DNA of 64,000 bases from Crotophaga sulcirostris (taxonomy: Eukaryota > Chordata > Aves > Cuculiformes > Crotophagidae): NCBI GenBank assembly GCA_013397455.1, contig VYZB01000079.1:998248-1062247 (forward strand). Reading direction: 5' to 3'. The position numbers and the translations under genes were made by a program. Numbering within the stretch: position 1 is the first letter of the stretch; each line of letters begins with the position of its first letter. The notes below the pieces were generated by a model that was not told the DNA's origin, did no database searches, and was given only the letters and a program-made list of their open reading frames with translations. Below are positions 28,601 through 40,600 of this stretch, one piece after another.

Positions 28601-31600
28601 TATCAGCTGTATTCATTTAGCATGTTATTCATCTATTTAGTTTCATTATGTGCATATTTAACAGTTTGCAATAGGGATGATGCACTCTTTAAACAGCTTT
28701 TCTCCACACAGTTATGTATTGAGTCTATATTTGTAGTTAACAGAATCTGATAATATCACTTAATGTTAGAATCCTGTAGCTGAACCTCAGATTTGTATCA
28801 CAGATGGATCTGATTCAGAAATTATTTTGGAAATATTGTGAAACTCATGCAGACCTAATTATCTTACACTATCTACCTCTGAACCTTGAAAAGTTCCAAG
28901 TAAGTCAGTGAATACATATTCCAGAAGAAAATAACTCAAAATGTCAAGTGGACCATATATCTGAAGAGTCAGAAATTAGCTGAGGATGTATTTCTTGAGT
29001 CTATTACATCAGAGTGCACTACGGTCTAACAGTTCTGAGAGTTATTGTGGTTTTTAAAACCCGTTACAGAGACAGGTAGTTTTCTGGACAATTTGGACAA
29101 TTTTAACCCTTTGACAATTTATAATTACTTCGAGGTCCAGTTTTTTTAGAAGGATCCATCTCTAGCATTACAATTAATACTCATGGAACTACTGCAAAGT
29201 TTATAGGAAATGTTTCCCAGAGTGGTTGAAGTTTCACTAATGAAGTTTCACTAAGGGAGGGTTGGACAGGTTCATACATAAAATGCCCAGTTAGGTTGAG
29301 AAAGCAAAAACAGGTAACAAATCTAGTAAGTTGGTGAATGTCTAGAACTTACCACAGTCTCCATAACTCCTGTCCTGTTGGCAACCTCGCATTCCTCTGC
29401 ATGCCCATTGCAAAAGCAGCTTCCCCGGATGATCAGGTCATAAATAGCATAGTGGGCAAATCTCTGAGGTTTCTCTACCAATTCTGAACCGTGGCATGGA
29501 CAGTCCTGTCTTTTTAACAAAAGGAGGCGAAGGTTGGTGAGTTTTAGGAGATCTTGAGCCTCAAGACTGTAGGGGTCTTCAATCTTGTTAGCCGGACTTA
29601 AGGCACGATAAATCACCTGAAAGACAGAAGATTCACATGCAGGAATTTATGTAGGACCTCATATACAGCAAATATCCCAAGGCAATGTTCAGGAAAAAGT
29701 AATAATTCCTGTTCAGAAGACTGTGCATAAGCAGTTGTGGGGCTGTGACTGATCCCAGATCATCACAGCTGAGTTATCGTCAGCTGGCCAAGCTAAAGCA
29801 AGTGCCTCTGTCCTTGCTTTCATTCTGTCTCAGATGTGAGATAGGAAATCCCTTAGTTTAAACATCTGTTCCTGGGGTTACTGAGCCCAGTTGCTTCTTG
29901 CAGACCAACCAATATGTGGTAACTTGTCAAGCACTGGTTACTTCTTCGTGTTTCTGAGCCAAGTGACAAGTGTCACTCTGAGAAATGCAAGGTTTATTGG
30001 CATAAATGCAGTATTAATGCCATCCAGTTTTCTCAAGGCATTTTAGGAACATAGCTTTAGCATGAGTTCTAGTGTCAGGTAAACTAAGGCACTAAAGCAG
30101 GGATGTCAAACTCAGCTCCCACCGTTCTCCTGCTCCTGCAGCGTCACATACATGCCCAGCGCTGGCAGGAGCACAGGGACAAGGAGCTCGGTGCTGCCGC
30201 TGGGTACAAACAAGGTGCTGGGCCAGATAAGACAAGGTGGAGGGACAGATTTGGCCTGCAGGCTGTGACTTTGACACCCCTGCCCTAAGGGAATGTTTGA
30301 AAGATGTAAAAGCTGTGGGCAGACTTTTAGCTTGGTCACTTGAACTACATACTAGAAAACACAGCTTGGCTTAGGGTGAGTAAGCACTGAGAGAACCCTG
30401 TTTTCAAACAAAGTCAGACAGTTTATTAATTAGGAAAAAAGGTAATCAACATGTCATTAGCTTCTGCAGGATCTACACTGGTCCTGTCAGGGACCTCTTC
30501 GTACAAGGCTGGGCAAGAGGTTTAATGTCCCTGTGCCCCAGAAATACCAGTTGTGAACAGCTATGGACCTCCTCACAGGAGACAGAGAGGAATGAAGTGA
30601 AGAATAAGAATTTTTACTGGTATCTCTAAAATAAATTAGTAGATAATGGCCAAAGTGTTTCTTTTTACTCTATGCCTCTGGCATTATACTTCTGCTTGAT
30701 GACAATAGTCTTGCATTATGCTATATTAACTATGAAGGAAATCTTGTCTATTCTATTGGAATCCTCTTTTGCATACAGTATGACAAGTTTAAAGAGATGG
30801 ATTTGTGTTTTCGGATCTGCAGTCAATTATCCATCCTTCCCATGTCTTAGTTGGCATCCAGGTAGCACTGAGTTCTTCAGGCAAAAGAACAGCTTTTGAG
30901 TGCTCTTCTCTCAGCATAGGGTCACTTGAAATCAAGTAGCTGTATTTGGTTTTTGTTTCTTTGCTTGACAGCTTGTAAAAAGGTTGGGTTGCCTGTGGAT
31001 TTATTGTTTTTCAAATATTTTCATTCTCGCCTTGTATGTCTTGAGAGGAGTGGATTTGGCATTTTTTATATCCCATTAGAACTCAGAATACCTTTTGTGA
31101 GTCGAGATATTAATAGCTTGGATGTCCCATAGGGATTGTGGCATCCTTTTAAGAAAAAACAGTATTCCATTCCAGTTGAGGTACAAGAGTTTGCTTGTAT
31201 GATTAATTCATGATACATTTCTGTTTGGAATAAGCTCAGTGGTGAGACTGGATTTGTTTGTCCTTATCTCTCAAGGCTAGACATGTTAAGTGTTAAAGAT
31301 CTGATGTGAGTGACATAACCCTAGTGAAGTCTTTTGGGAGTGGCATTTATATGCTCTTCTCTTATTCAACGACCACTAAGGAATTAGCCTTCCTTAACTT
31401 TTAAAAAAAAAAAAAAAACAAAAATATTGAGGACCTACTTAAACAAAGACATTTTGTATCAGCAGAGTCAAAGCAGATATGTTGGGCCAATATAAGTGGG
31501 TGTAGGTGAGCTGCATTTGTAGTACAGTTTTATTTCACATTTATATCAATTTATCAGCATTATTGCATGTACACATAAATCTGGAAAACTAAATTTTCCT

Positions 31601-34600
31601 CTCTCTTCCCTTCTGGAGGACACACTCTCTTTGAAATACTGGTAGTTAATATCCTTGAGCACAAGGAAGAATATAATGTAATCACCATCTCTTGGCTCAT
31701 TTTTAATATTTGATTGGATGTTTCTTCTCACATTAAATTGACAGTCATTAGATCTTCCTTAACATATGTGCATATGCGTTAACCTACTGTAAAGAGCAAT
31801 ATGTTACAATCCATACGTTATACCTATTAGTCTACTATCTGTATTGATTCAAATAATTGCATAATGAGATCAGTTTTTAAAAGAGATTTGGTATCTCACC
31901 TTACATGCTCTGAATTATTTTTCCATAAATGCATAGTTTACCTAAAAAATCCCCAAACCTGAACAACTAAACTTTTTTTCTGTACTAAAAATACATTATT
32001 ATGTTTTAAATTAATATATTTGGGTTTAATGTTCCCTAAGAAAAAATTAATCCTAAATTAGGACACAGATTGCTGGTGATTGTATATATGAGTTGATAAT
32101 TTTATATGGTACAGGGAAGAATTTTATTTCTGTAAAAAAGGAAGAGATATCACTGTAACCAAAATACAGAGTTGGGAATGTGACTATTTGTTGAAAGCCC
32201 CAGGGCAATTGTTCAGTATAATATTCAGCAAGTAACTTAAGCCTTAGGCTGTTCTGGATTGGCAGTGAATTCTGTAGGAATAAGAGAACTCTGTTGTAAG
32301 TCCTGCTTAGTTTTTTTAAAAATAGGATACAAGTATTCAAGTGCTTCATGGAATGGGAGAAAGATTAATAAAATTATATCTGTAATGTTCTCTGTGAATC
32401 CCCAGAGATGGGTGTTCAATACATGCAATTTTAATAATAATAGGTAAAAGATAAGGGTTTTACCATCAAAACCATTTCTGCAAAAATGTTTTAAAGATTA
32501 GATTAGAAATGGATCTAAGTGTTAGTAAACTCCTAGAGTCATAAACCATGGGAAGAGACGCATCTTTCACTGTGCTATTTGTTTCTTTTTTTTTTAGTTC
32601 GCAAGGTCTGTGTTTCTGAAGCCTATGAAGTAGATTCCTTCTGTACAGACAGATGTTTGTTTTTTGCAGAAATGCAGAAATATGATTAATTTTTCATTTC
32701 CTAGATATACTATGCAAATTTGCAGTTTTCCATTATATTCATGTAAAACACATGAACAGTGTGTAATGAAAAAGAAGTGTGTTCTTATAATTAAAATGTA
32801 AGCTCTGAAGAGAGCTTCCCATGATGTTCACTGTGAACTTATTTTTCATCTAATTAAATCTCTATCTGGCATCAAGCTATGTGGAAGCACTCTTCTTTTT
32901 TTTGCTGTAACAGACTGCTCTGAAATCTCCCAGACATTTCTCTAAACATCAGTGTGCAGCTTTTATAAAAGTAGCATATGTACAGCTGTAGAAGAAAAAC
33001 TGATGGTGATCAAATCTGCTAAGAGACACCCTAGAAATCTTTCCACTTCCATTGAACCGGGTGGAAGTTGAGGGTATTCAGCACCTCTATAGTCTCAACC
33101 ATTTGTGGAAATGCATCCTAGATCCTGAGTTTCCTTTATAATTGGGAGCTGACACTGGACCTGAATGCTGAGTAGGACATTCATGCTTATCTGCATATCT
33201 GCTATCAAGCGCATATTTGTCATTCTCATTTTCAAAAGTCAATTGACTGCGCCTCAAAAAGATGGTCACTACTTTGTCCTCCCCTGACCTTTGCAAGAGG
33301 AAGGAAGTTTGGAGAACGCTGTAAGTGTGCAAAGGTAGAATAGGTTGCCACTGTTAAGAGGATTGGTTTTGCTGTACACAAGTTGGCACAGCTTCACAAG
33401 TGGTGATGTTTTATAGCCAATCAAGAGAGCATCTTCATTCTGGAGACAGTGTCTCAGATTTTTGATTTCTTGCCATGTGTTTTCTTTCTCCATTCTTGAT
33501 GCAGATAATTCTGTTTTCTTAACCTGATCTTCCAGACAGTATTAGTCAGAAAAGATATGGACACAACAAATGTTCCCCCTTGCAGGTTCATAGCCTAAGG
33601 TCGAGGAATATGAGTCACAAATGGAGGGCAGTGCCAATGCATGGCCTCCTACAAAAGAAGATCCTTGCGTAGAACAAGAATTTGATATTACAAGTCATCC
33701 TTAAGCTATGTTGATCATGTTGCACACAATCAGGTTAATGAGGTCAGAAATGTCTGTGTGCTTATACTAGGCCTGTCAGAAGGAAGCTGCAATAAAAACT
33801 CATGTCGGTCTTAAATACTCTTCATTAAGAGATTTTCATGTGAGTTGATTTTGTTTATAAAGGAATAGTAAACAATTGTCTCAGAATTTTTCCTACTCAG
33901 TGGCAAGTATCCTCTGATTTATTTGATGGAGGCCCTCACTAAAATGAATTCTTCCATCTTGTGGTACAGTATTATTTATTAAGAAGTAGTCCTTTTCCTG
34001 TTTTGAAATACTGTGGAGCACAAAGGAAGTCTAGCTATTCTCTTAGCTACTAGAAGGCCCATTTTGATGAATCATAGAATAGTGGTTTTCAGTCAAGTTC
34101 CACTACTTTTCTGTCCTTCTGGAAAATAAAACTTAGAAGCTAGTATAGAATATGATAGTTTGTTAAAGAACTAATAGTGCATTTGATTTTTTTAATTTCT
34201 CTCATCTGGGTAAACTCTCAAGACAGTAGCATCTTGAATTCATTCTGTATTTTCCAAACAGAAAGGGTCAATATCCCTTCAATTTGAACTTGCTTTGAGG
34301 TTGTTCCAGTAATCCAGTCACTGTGGCATTAATATTAATATTTCGGTATTGCTGCCAATATGATGATGGGGAAAGACTGCAAAATTGAAGTTAGAGGCAG
34401 ACAAACCTGAAGCATCATGCAAACTTTTTCTCTTCCTCAAACATAATGTTTTCTGTAGATTCAGGTTATCTGTTGATGTAAATCTCTACACCTGTGTGGA
34501 AAGGCAAGGTTTGTAGGGAGAAGCCCTATATTCTGCCAAGCCAGGTATTGTATTTATAGTACAAAATGTAGACTATTGGGCACAAAACCCTTCAGCTTGC

Positions 34601-37600
34601 AGTCTATACACAGGAAATGGACAAAATTCCTTCCATTCCATACATCACCACCTTACGTGGGGAGGTGAGAACATTTCCATGCTCCCACAAAGCGCAGTCT
34701 CCTTTTTCATTATGAGGAATGATACTCGCTTTGAAATGGAAAAGGGTGGCATGAGGATTTCTGTGATGTAGACAGCCTGACTGGGAACTGGATTGAGAAT
34801 GAGGAGACTCATCTCACTCAGTCTGCTGAATCGTGACGGAAAGTTAGAACAACCCATCACTGTCAGTGTCAGCCAAGCTGTATTCTCACAGGAGAGCATG
34901 CATTTCTTATAAGCGGAGCCACTTATATCTCTAGGTCTTGGCTGAAACCTTACAAGTGGACAGACTTAGCAAAGTGTATAGTGTCACCACGACAGTGATG
35001 TGTGGACAACTGTAGAGCAAATAGTTAAGTGTTCTTTTGCCTGGAGTTTGAAAATGACAACAATGAATCTCTAAGACTGATATGATTTCTGATAGGAATT
35101 TTTTCACAGTTGAGACTTGAAAAAAAGCTCGTGGCTGCAACTCCACTAAGGTTTTATAAAATATGGTAAGAAGAAAAAATCATTTGATATCTGTTGCCTT
35201 GTATGGTCAGGAAATGCAGAAGTGATACAAAAAAAACCACCTTAATGTGTCTTTCTGGCTGGTTTATAAGGGTCTAAATATCTCTGAAATGGTTCATTAC
35301 AAACCAGGTCAGAGTAGGACACTGGGTGTCCTCCTGAAGTTCGCTTGCCAGGGATAGGAATGCTGGACTGGTCTCGTCAGTTCAAATTCCCTTCAGAGAC
35401 AAATCTTTGAGCCCCTTAATTCTTCCTCCAGGGAAGCAGGGCCTGGCAGTGCTATCTGCTTGTTTACACTGCTGGTGTTAACTGCTTCCTCTCAACTTGC
35501 CTCTGCATTCTATCTCCTCTACAGTTCAAGTTAAACGAAATGCTGAACAGACGGCCCTAGTCATAACATTTGGGCACTTACCTTCACTAGTGACTAATCC
35601 CTCCTGGAATCTTTTCTGGCTGGAAGCTGCAATAACCTGAGTATCACGCGTGTTTGAGACGCCAGTCCTGATGACTGTTGGACAATTCACTGCAGTGCAA
35701 GACCCTGCCCTTGCATCTTAGCTACTAGGAATTCAACCTTGTGATGTGCCGAGCATGTTTCTTTTCTGTGACCCCACTGCCATATGAGATCAGACCTTTA
35801 AGAAGCCACTGAAGCCTCAGTGGTGACCTCTTGAATTATTGATGTTGCCACTTAATGAGGTATGTGTGTTTGTGCGGGGGATCCTCCTTTGTTTATCAAG
35901 AGGTTTGGCATGAATGCAGTAAAAAAACAAGCCTGAGAAAAGGCCGCAAAAAATGCAGGTCCTTGGAACACGATCACATATATTCCACACAGAGCCCTGT
36001 CCCTGGCCTTGATTGGTGTCTCTGTGCAAGTGGTCCTCCTCTGCCATAACTGTTCCTCAGGTAGTCCAGGCAGATGGAGAAAGGCAGCAGAGGTGTTCAG
36101 TGTCATTGCAGAGGAAAAGGCCTTCCATAGGGTTGACTGTGGCTTCTGCCTGAACAACCCGGTTGCTTTTGAAGCAGATAGAACTGCATCCCATCACAAC
36201 ATGTCTTGATCTGGCATTCGCAGTGTGTGTTTAGAAGAGTGATTAAAAGTCTTTTGGCTACAAAGTGAGTCCACTCATCTTTGACAAAAGGCACTGCTGG
36301 GGACTTCTGTCCCTAAAGAGGTCACCACAGGATACAAAACGGAGAACGAACAGGTCTTCTGTGCAAGGCACACTTAACATGTTGCCATAGAAACCAGTTA
36401 CTTAATTCAAGCATACACAATTCTCCCAGCCCCCAGTGTATTCCAGTAATGGGTTTATTATATCACACTTCATTGGTGTCATCTGTCACACAGACACTCA
36501 CATAAATGAAGCAGCGTTTGATTCAAGACTCCCTTCTACTAGCTAGACCCAAGAGGGGAAGGGTCCCTTTTTGGGTTGGGTGGTTATAGGCAGGTCAGTG
36601 TTCTACCCCACTCTGCATGCTAATTTCTTCCTTTCATGCAAACAGTATCTTCAATGAAGGAGAATATTTGTTTTCATTTCCTGATATTCCAGTTTATTAA
36701 AAACATGTTCGTAATCTCTCAGATCCTTGAGTGCACGTGCTATCAGGATGCAGGTTGAAACATTTCAGTCCCTGTTTCCCCCACATGATGTTTGAACTTC
36801 AAGTCACACTAATGTCTGATGCAACATTGTGGTAATTTCTCCTTTTGTTTGAGTCAGAGTCTTGATTTACATTAGCTGACCTGAAGGCTTATTTTTGGCT
36901 CCATGACTGAATAGTACAATATTTTTAAATTAGAAGAAAAGATGTATGGACATGTAGGTAAAAAAGGTCTCAGCTGATTAATAAGACTCCATGCAAGTAT
37001 TGCCTATATGCGCACTTATAGTAGATGAACTGACCTTAAAAAGGTGAAGTTGGTTTTAGTTCATGATGAGATTAAGAAATCACTTCCTTTAATTTCTACA
37101 GGACTTGTTCCCTAATGCATGACACCTTCTATCTCAGCTGTACCTTTTTTGAGATGGAATGGAGAGGTGTGACCCTGTCAGAGGTGAAAGATAAGGGATA
37201 ATCTACAAGAGACAAAGGATACACCTTAATTTAGTGATACATTATGTTCTGTTGTGACATTGTCACATCAATCACCCAAATGTCTTTTGGTTCCATTCTA
37301 GTCTCCTACAAGTTTCTCCTTTGCCAAGTTTCCCATTATGTTCTCAGAAAAAGCCTTTTTCAGTGGTCTTGGAGGTCCACCACAGTGTGCTGAGTCAGGG
37401 AGATGCACCTCAGTTTGCAGATGCATGTAAGCTACTGCAGTTCTGGAATCGAGTTGACCTGAAATCTTGTTTCGTGATGTGTCCCACATGGGTTTTAAAT
37501 CTAAGTGTTCTTAGTAAGCCATCTCCTTTTACGATTCCTTTTGTGTCCTATTAAAAAGGAATTTGTGTCTCTTCTCCAAGTGAATATGACAACACCCAAG

Positions 37601-40600
37601 AAAAAACTGAGTGTCATGCAGTGGAAATGAGTTCAACCCCCTGAGCAGAGAAAACTGGCATTTATCTCAGAGTATTAATTAGCATTTAAGTTGCAAGTTT
37701 TGATCATTTCAGAAATGTTGTCAGCTTGTGATATGAGCTCCACAGCACTCCGAGGCTTAACCAGAAGCAGTAATTGGATAGGTCACAGTGGAGGGGAAAA
37801 AGAAGCTGAAAACACTGCAGAAAGTGGTGGGGATTCAATCAACTTCCTTCCAAGTCAGCTGTGAGTCAGTGCTTGAGGGGATACCCTGGTGACATTTGCG
37901 ACATCTTTAAAATAAGATGCCAAATTGCAGTTCTGACATGTGTGGGCAAATCTCCTGTGACATTTGTAGTAACAGCAGCAGTGTCACTTGGACAAATCTG
38001 ATCAGGTATCACTTTAAATAACTACACTCTGCTTTCCTTTATTTTCATTCACAAAAGAATCTGCTGTGTCATACTGCTGACCTGAAAAACCTGATGCTTT
38101 TGCACCCTTGCCATAGTGTCATTTCATGGATTGATTAAGAGGTCTCTGTAAAGTCTGTCCAGAACTTCAAAATCCTTTTGGGTTAATGTGCTGTGAAACA
38201 GTATTTATCTTGTCCTCTGTTAAGTTGCCATATGGATTCCTCCATGCTGCTTGAAAGCTTCAGATCTCTATCTCATGGAGAAAACAACCTCTGTATGTAT
38301 TCAATTCATGTAACATTTCGTGAAAGTATTTGAGATCTGCAAGGGTATGACCTGTAAATATATGACTGTTCTTACTAATACTATTGTTTCCTAACATCTA
38401 CTACCACAGCATAGGTTGATTAAGCATACACATATTCATTTCAGTGTAGTTCATGCCCAAGTTGACAGAATCATTTTGACACTTGTAATCACAAAGGCTT
38501 GTGTTGGATGAATGTTTTATTATTCGATTTTCTGCCATCCACTTCTCAGATTTGTTGCAGCCGCAACACATGGTCTTAGTGATGTTCCCCAAGGTTAAGT
38601 AAGCACAAAAGCCAACGTGGTGCAGGGCACCAAGGGAGACTGTACTAGAAAAGGAAGAGTTGCTTTGCAACGAAGGCCAAGGCATTTGCCTCAGACCCGG
38701 TATTCTGCTCTTTACTCGACCAGAATTGGCCTGTTTTACGATGAAACACTTCCACCTTTCTGTGCTTCTCTTTCCCCATCTGTGAAATAGCAACAGGACC
38801 CTTATATGTGTGTGTGTGCTGAAGATCATTAAATGGATCTTGCAAAGTGCTTCCAGGTTTTTGATTGGAAGGCACACAAGAGTGGAAAATGATATTAGTT
38901 GCCTAGATTCTGTATTGATGTGGCAAACTGTAATCTTTCTACAGAAGACATTGGGTTGTAGTTGACTTAAATGTATCATGATAATTGACCAGCAGAATTA
39001 CTACTCTGGGAAAAAGAGAGTTTATTAGTCAGATGATCTGCTCCAGATTTCTAATATGCAGAGGTGTTTCCCATATTGTTGCATAAAGATGAACTTAGTC
39101 TCTCCTTACTGCTGTTTCTCTGTCTCTTGTAGAGTACACTAGTTTGTTTCTTCTCAAGCGCATTTTGAAGTGCACTGCTGAAACCATTGTGTTTTTTGAA
39201 GCCTATCTGGACCATTCACCTCACACCTGAGCTTAATTTGCAGCAAAGTATTACCACCAAACCTGCATGATCACTTCCAGACAGGGAAACCAAGAGGATT
39301 GTGATTTCTCTAAGGAAGAGAGAAGGAAGTGAAAGGACTTCAGCCTCTGTTGTGACTGTAGGAACATCTGATAATCTCCCTTTGTGCCTTTATGTCTCCC
39401 CTACAAAATGATATCAATTATATTTACCATCTTTCCCAGCTAAACTCTTTCAAGATTGATGAATGAAAAGGGTTATAACTAAACTAAGTATCTGATTACT
39501 AAGCAGTCATTAATTTTGTTGTCAGAGGAATTTATCAGAGCAATTGTACATTTGTTTTAAAAGAAAGCCACCTGCATATGTTTAATAGTGCATCAGAGTA
39601 TTCATACCAAGGGAGGGCCTTTTCCCATTGCCAAATAGTGAAACCTGTCTGTTCATTTCCACTTCCTTTTTACATGGAGAATAAAACGAAACACCATGAA
39701 GTTCATGTCATCCTAAAGTACGAAAATGGTTTGGATAAATCAGACTTTACAAATACACACATCTATTATGATGGAATTCTAGTTCAGTTATTGGCATCTG
39801 CAATGCAAAATTAGCCAATGTTAGTCCTATCCTTTGCAATTGTCTTAAAAGAAATTTGTGAAAGTATTTCTATTCATTTATATATTGATATACAGTTTAT
39901 CTTTTTCTTTCCCTTCATTTTCTTAACACAAAGCCTCTGGGGATAGGCTACCTTTCTTAATTTTTATGCACAGTATCTCTCTGAACACATACTCTCAGAT
40001 TTTCAACCAGACTTCAGCTGCTTCTCATTAAATATAGTCCAAACCTCAGTTATTGCTTACCTCTCCTCTGGTGCAGGGCACTGCATCTGAATACCTGGAA
40101 GTGCACATGGAGCCCTCCTCAATGAGATCATCCTGGAGCCCAAAAGTCGCTGTACAGTTGACAGAGAAATACTTATAGGGCCTCCAAGTCTGCCCATAGT
40201 CCTGGGATCTTTCCAACACCATTGCAGCTGGACGAGGTGATTTGAACACAGCAATGACATGGGTCAAGTAGAATTCTGTTTCAAAGTCCAGTCTGATTTC
40301 TTCTCTATGTACCCCTTGGGCAGACTGCCACCAGGAGATGGGGTTTGCAAAGAAATCGTCTGTCATGTCAGCAGGAAGATGGGAGTTATCAGGTTGGTTG
40401 GCATTGCATTTGGTGCAGCGAGGCTGCCCACAGCCATGGGAGACCTGATGGAGGAGATTCTGGTCTGGGTAGAAGCAGTACAGCTCTGTGCTGTTCTGGC
40501 CACACGTGGTGAGAGTGACTGGTGTCCTCCCTGTTGCAAGGTTTCCCACAGGAGGGTTGCAAGAACGGCCATTACAGCGAAAGGCTCGTAGCCTCATGGG

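Larger units (their letters stand above)
15491..29352. other. NTN4 introns 4 and 3
   Basis: Intron 4 is 543 bases (15491-16033) and intron 3 about 13.2 kb (16161-29352). Intron 3 carries a hAT-like element at 21544-21730, a purine-rich top-strand block at about 18660-19640, and a 13-base direct duplication (GAAGTTTCACTAA at 29228-29240 and 29242-29254) in what may be an old CR1 remnant (about 29205-29290). No other gene was recognised. Confidence 0.7.
29617..40060. other. NTN4 intron 2
   Basis: About 10.4 kb. It contains the second hAT-like copy (30098-30282), a 16-base A tract (31403-31418) and a MIR-like SINE (about 38735-38870). The long minus-strand open frame at 38401-38979 overlaps that SINE and shows no protein family signature. 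Confidence 0.7.

Noticed and set aside
35340..35400. tRNA B-box-like AGTTCAAATTCC
   Set aside because: No A-box or cloverleaf can be folded around it.
38401..38979. 192-codon minus-strand open frame
   Set aside because: It overlaps a MIR-like SINE and a TGTGTG run inside NTN4 intron 2, shows no domain or splice partner, and is read as a chance frame.
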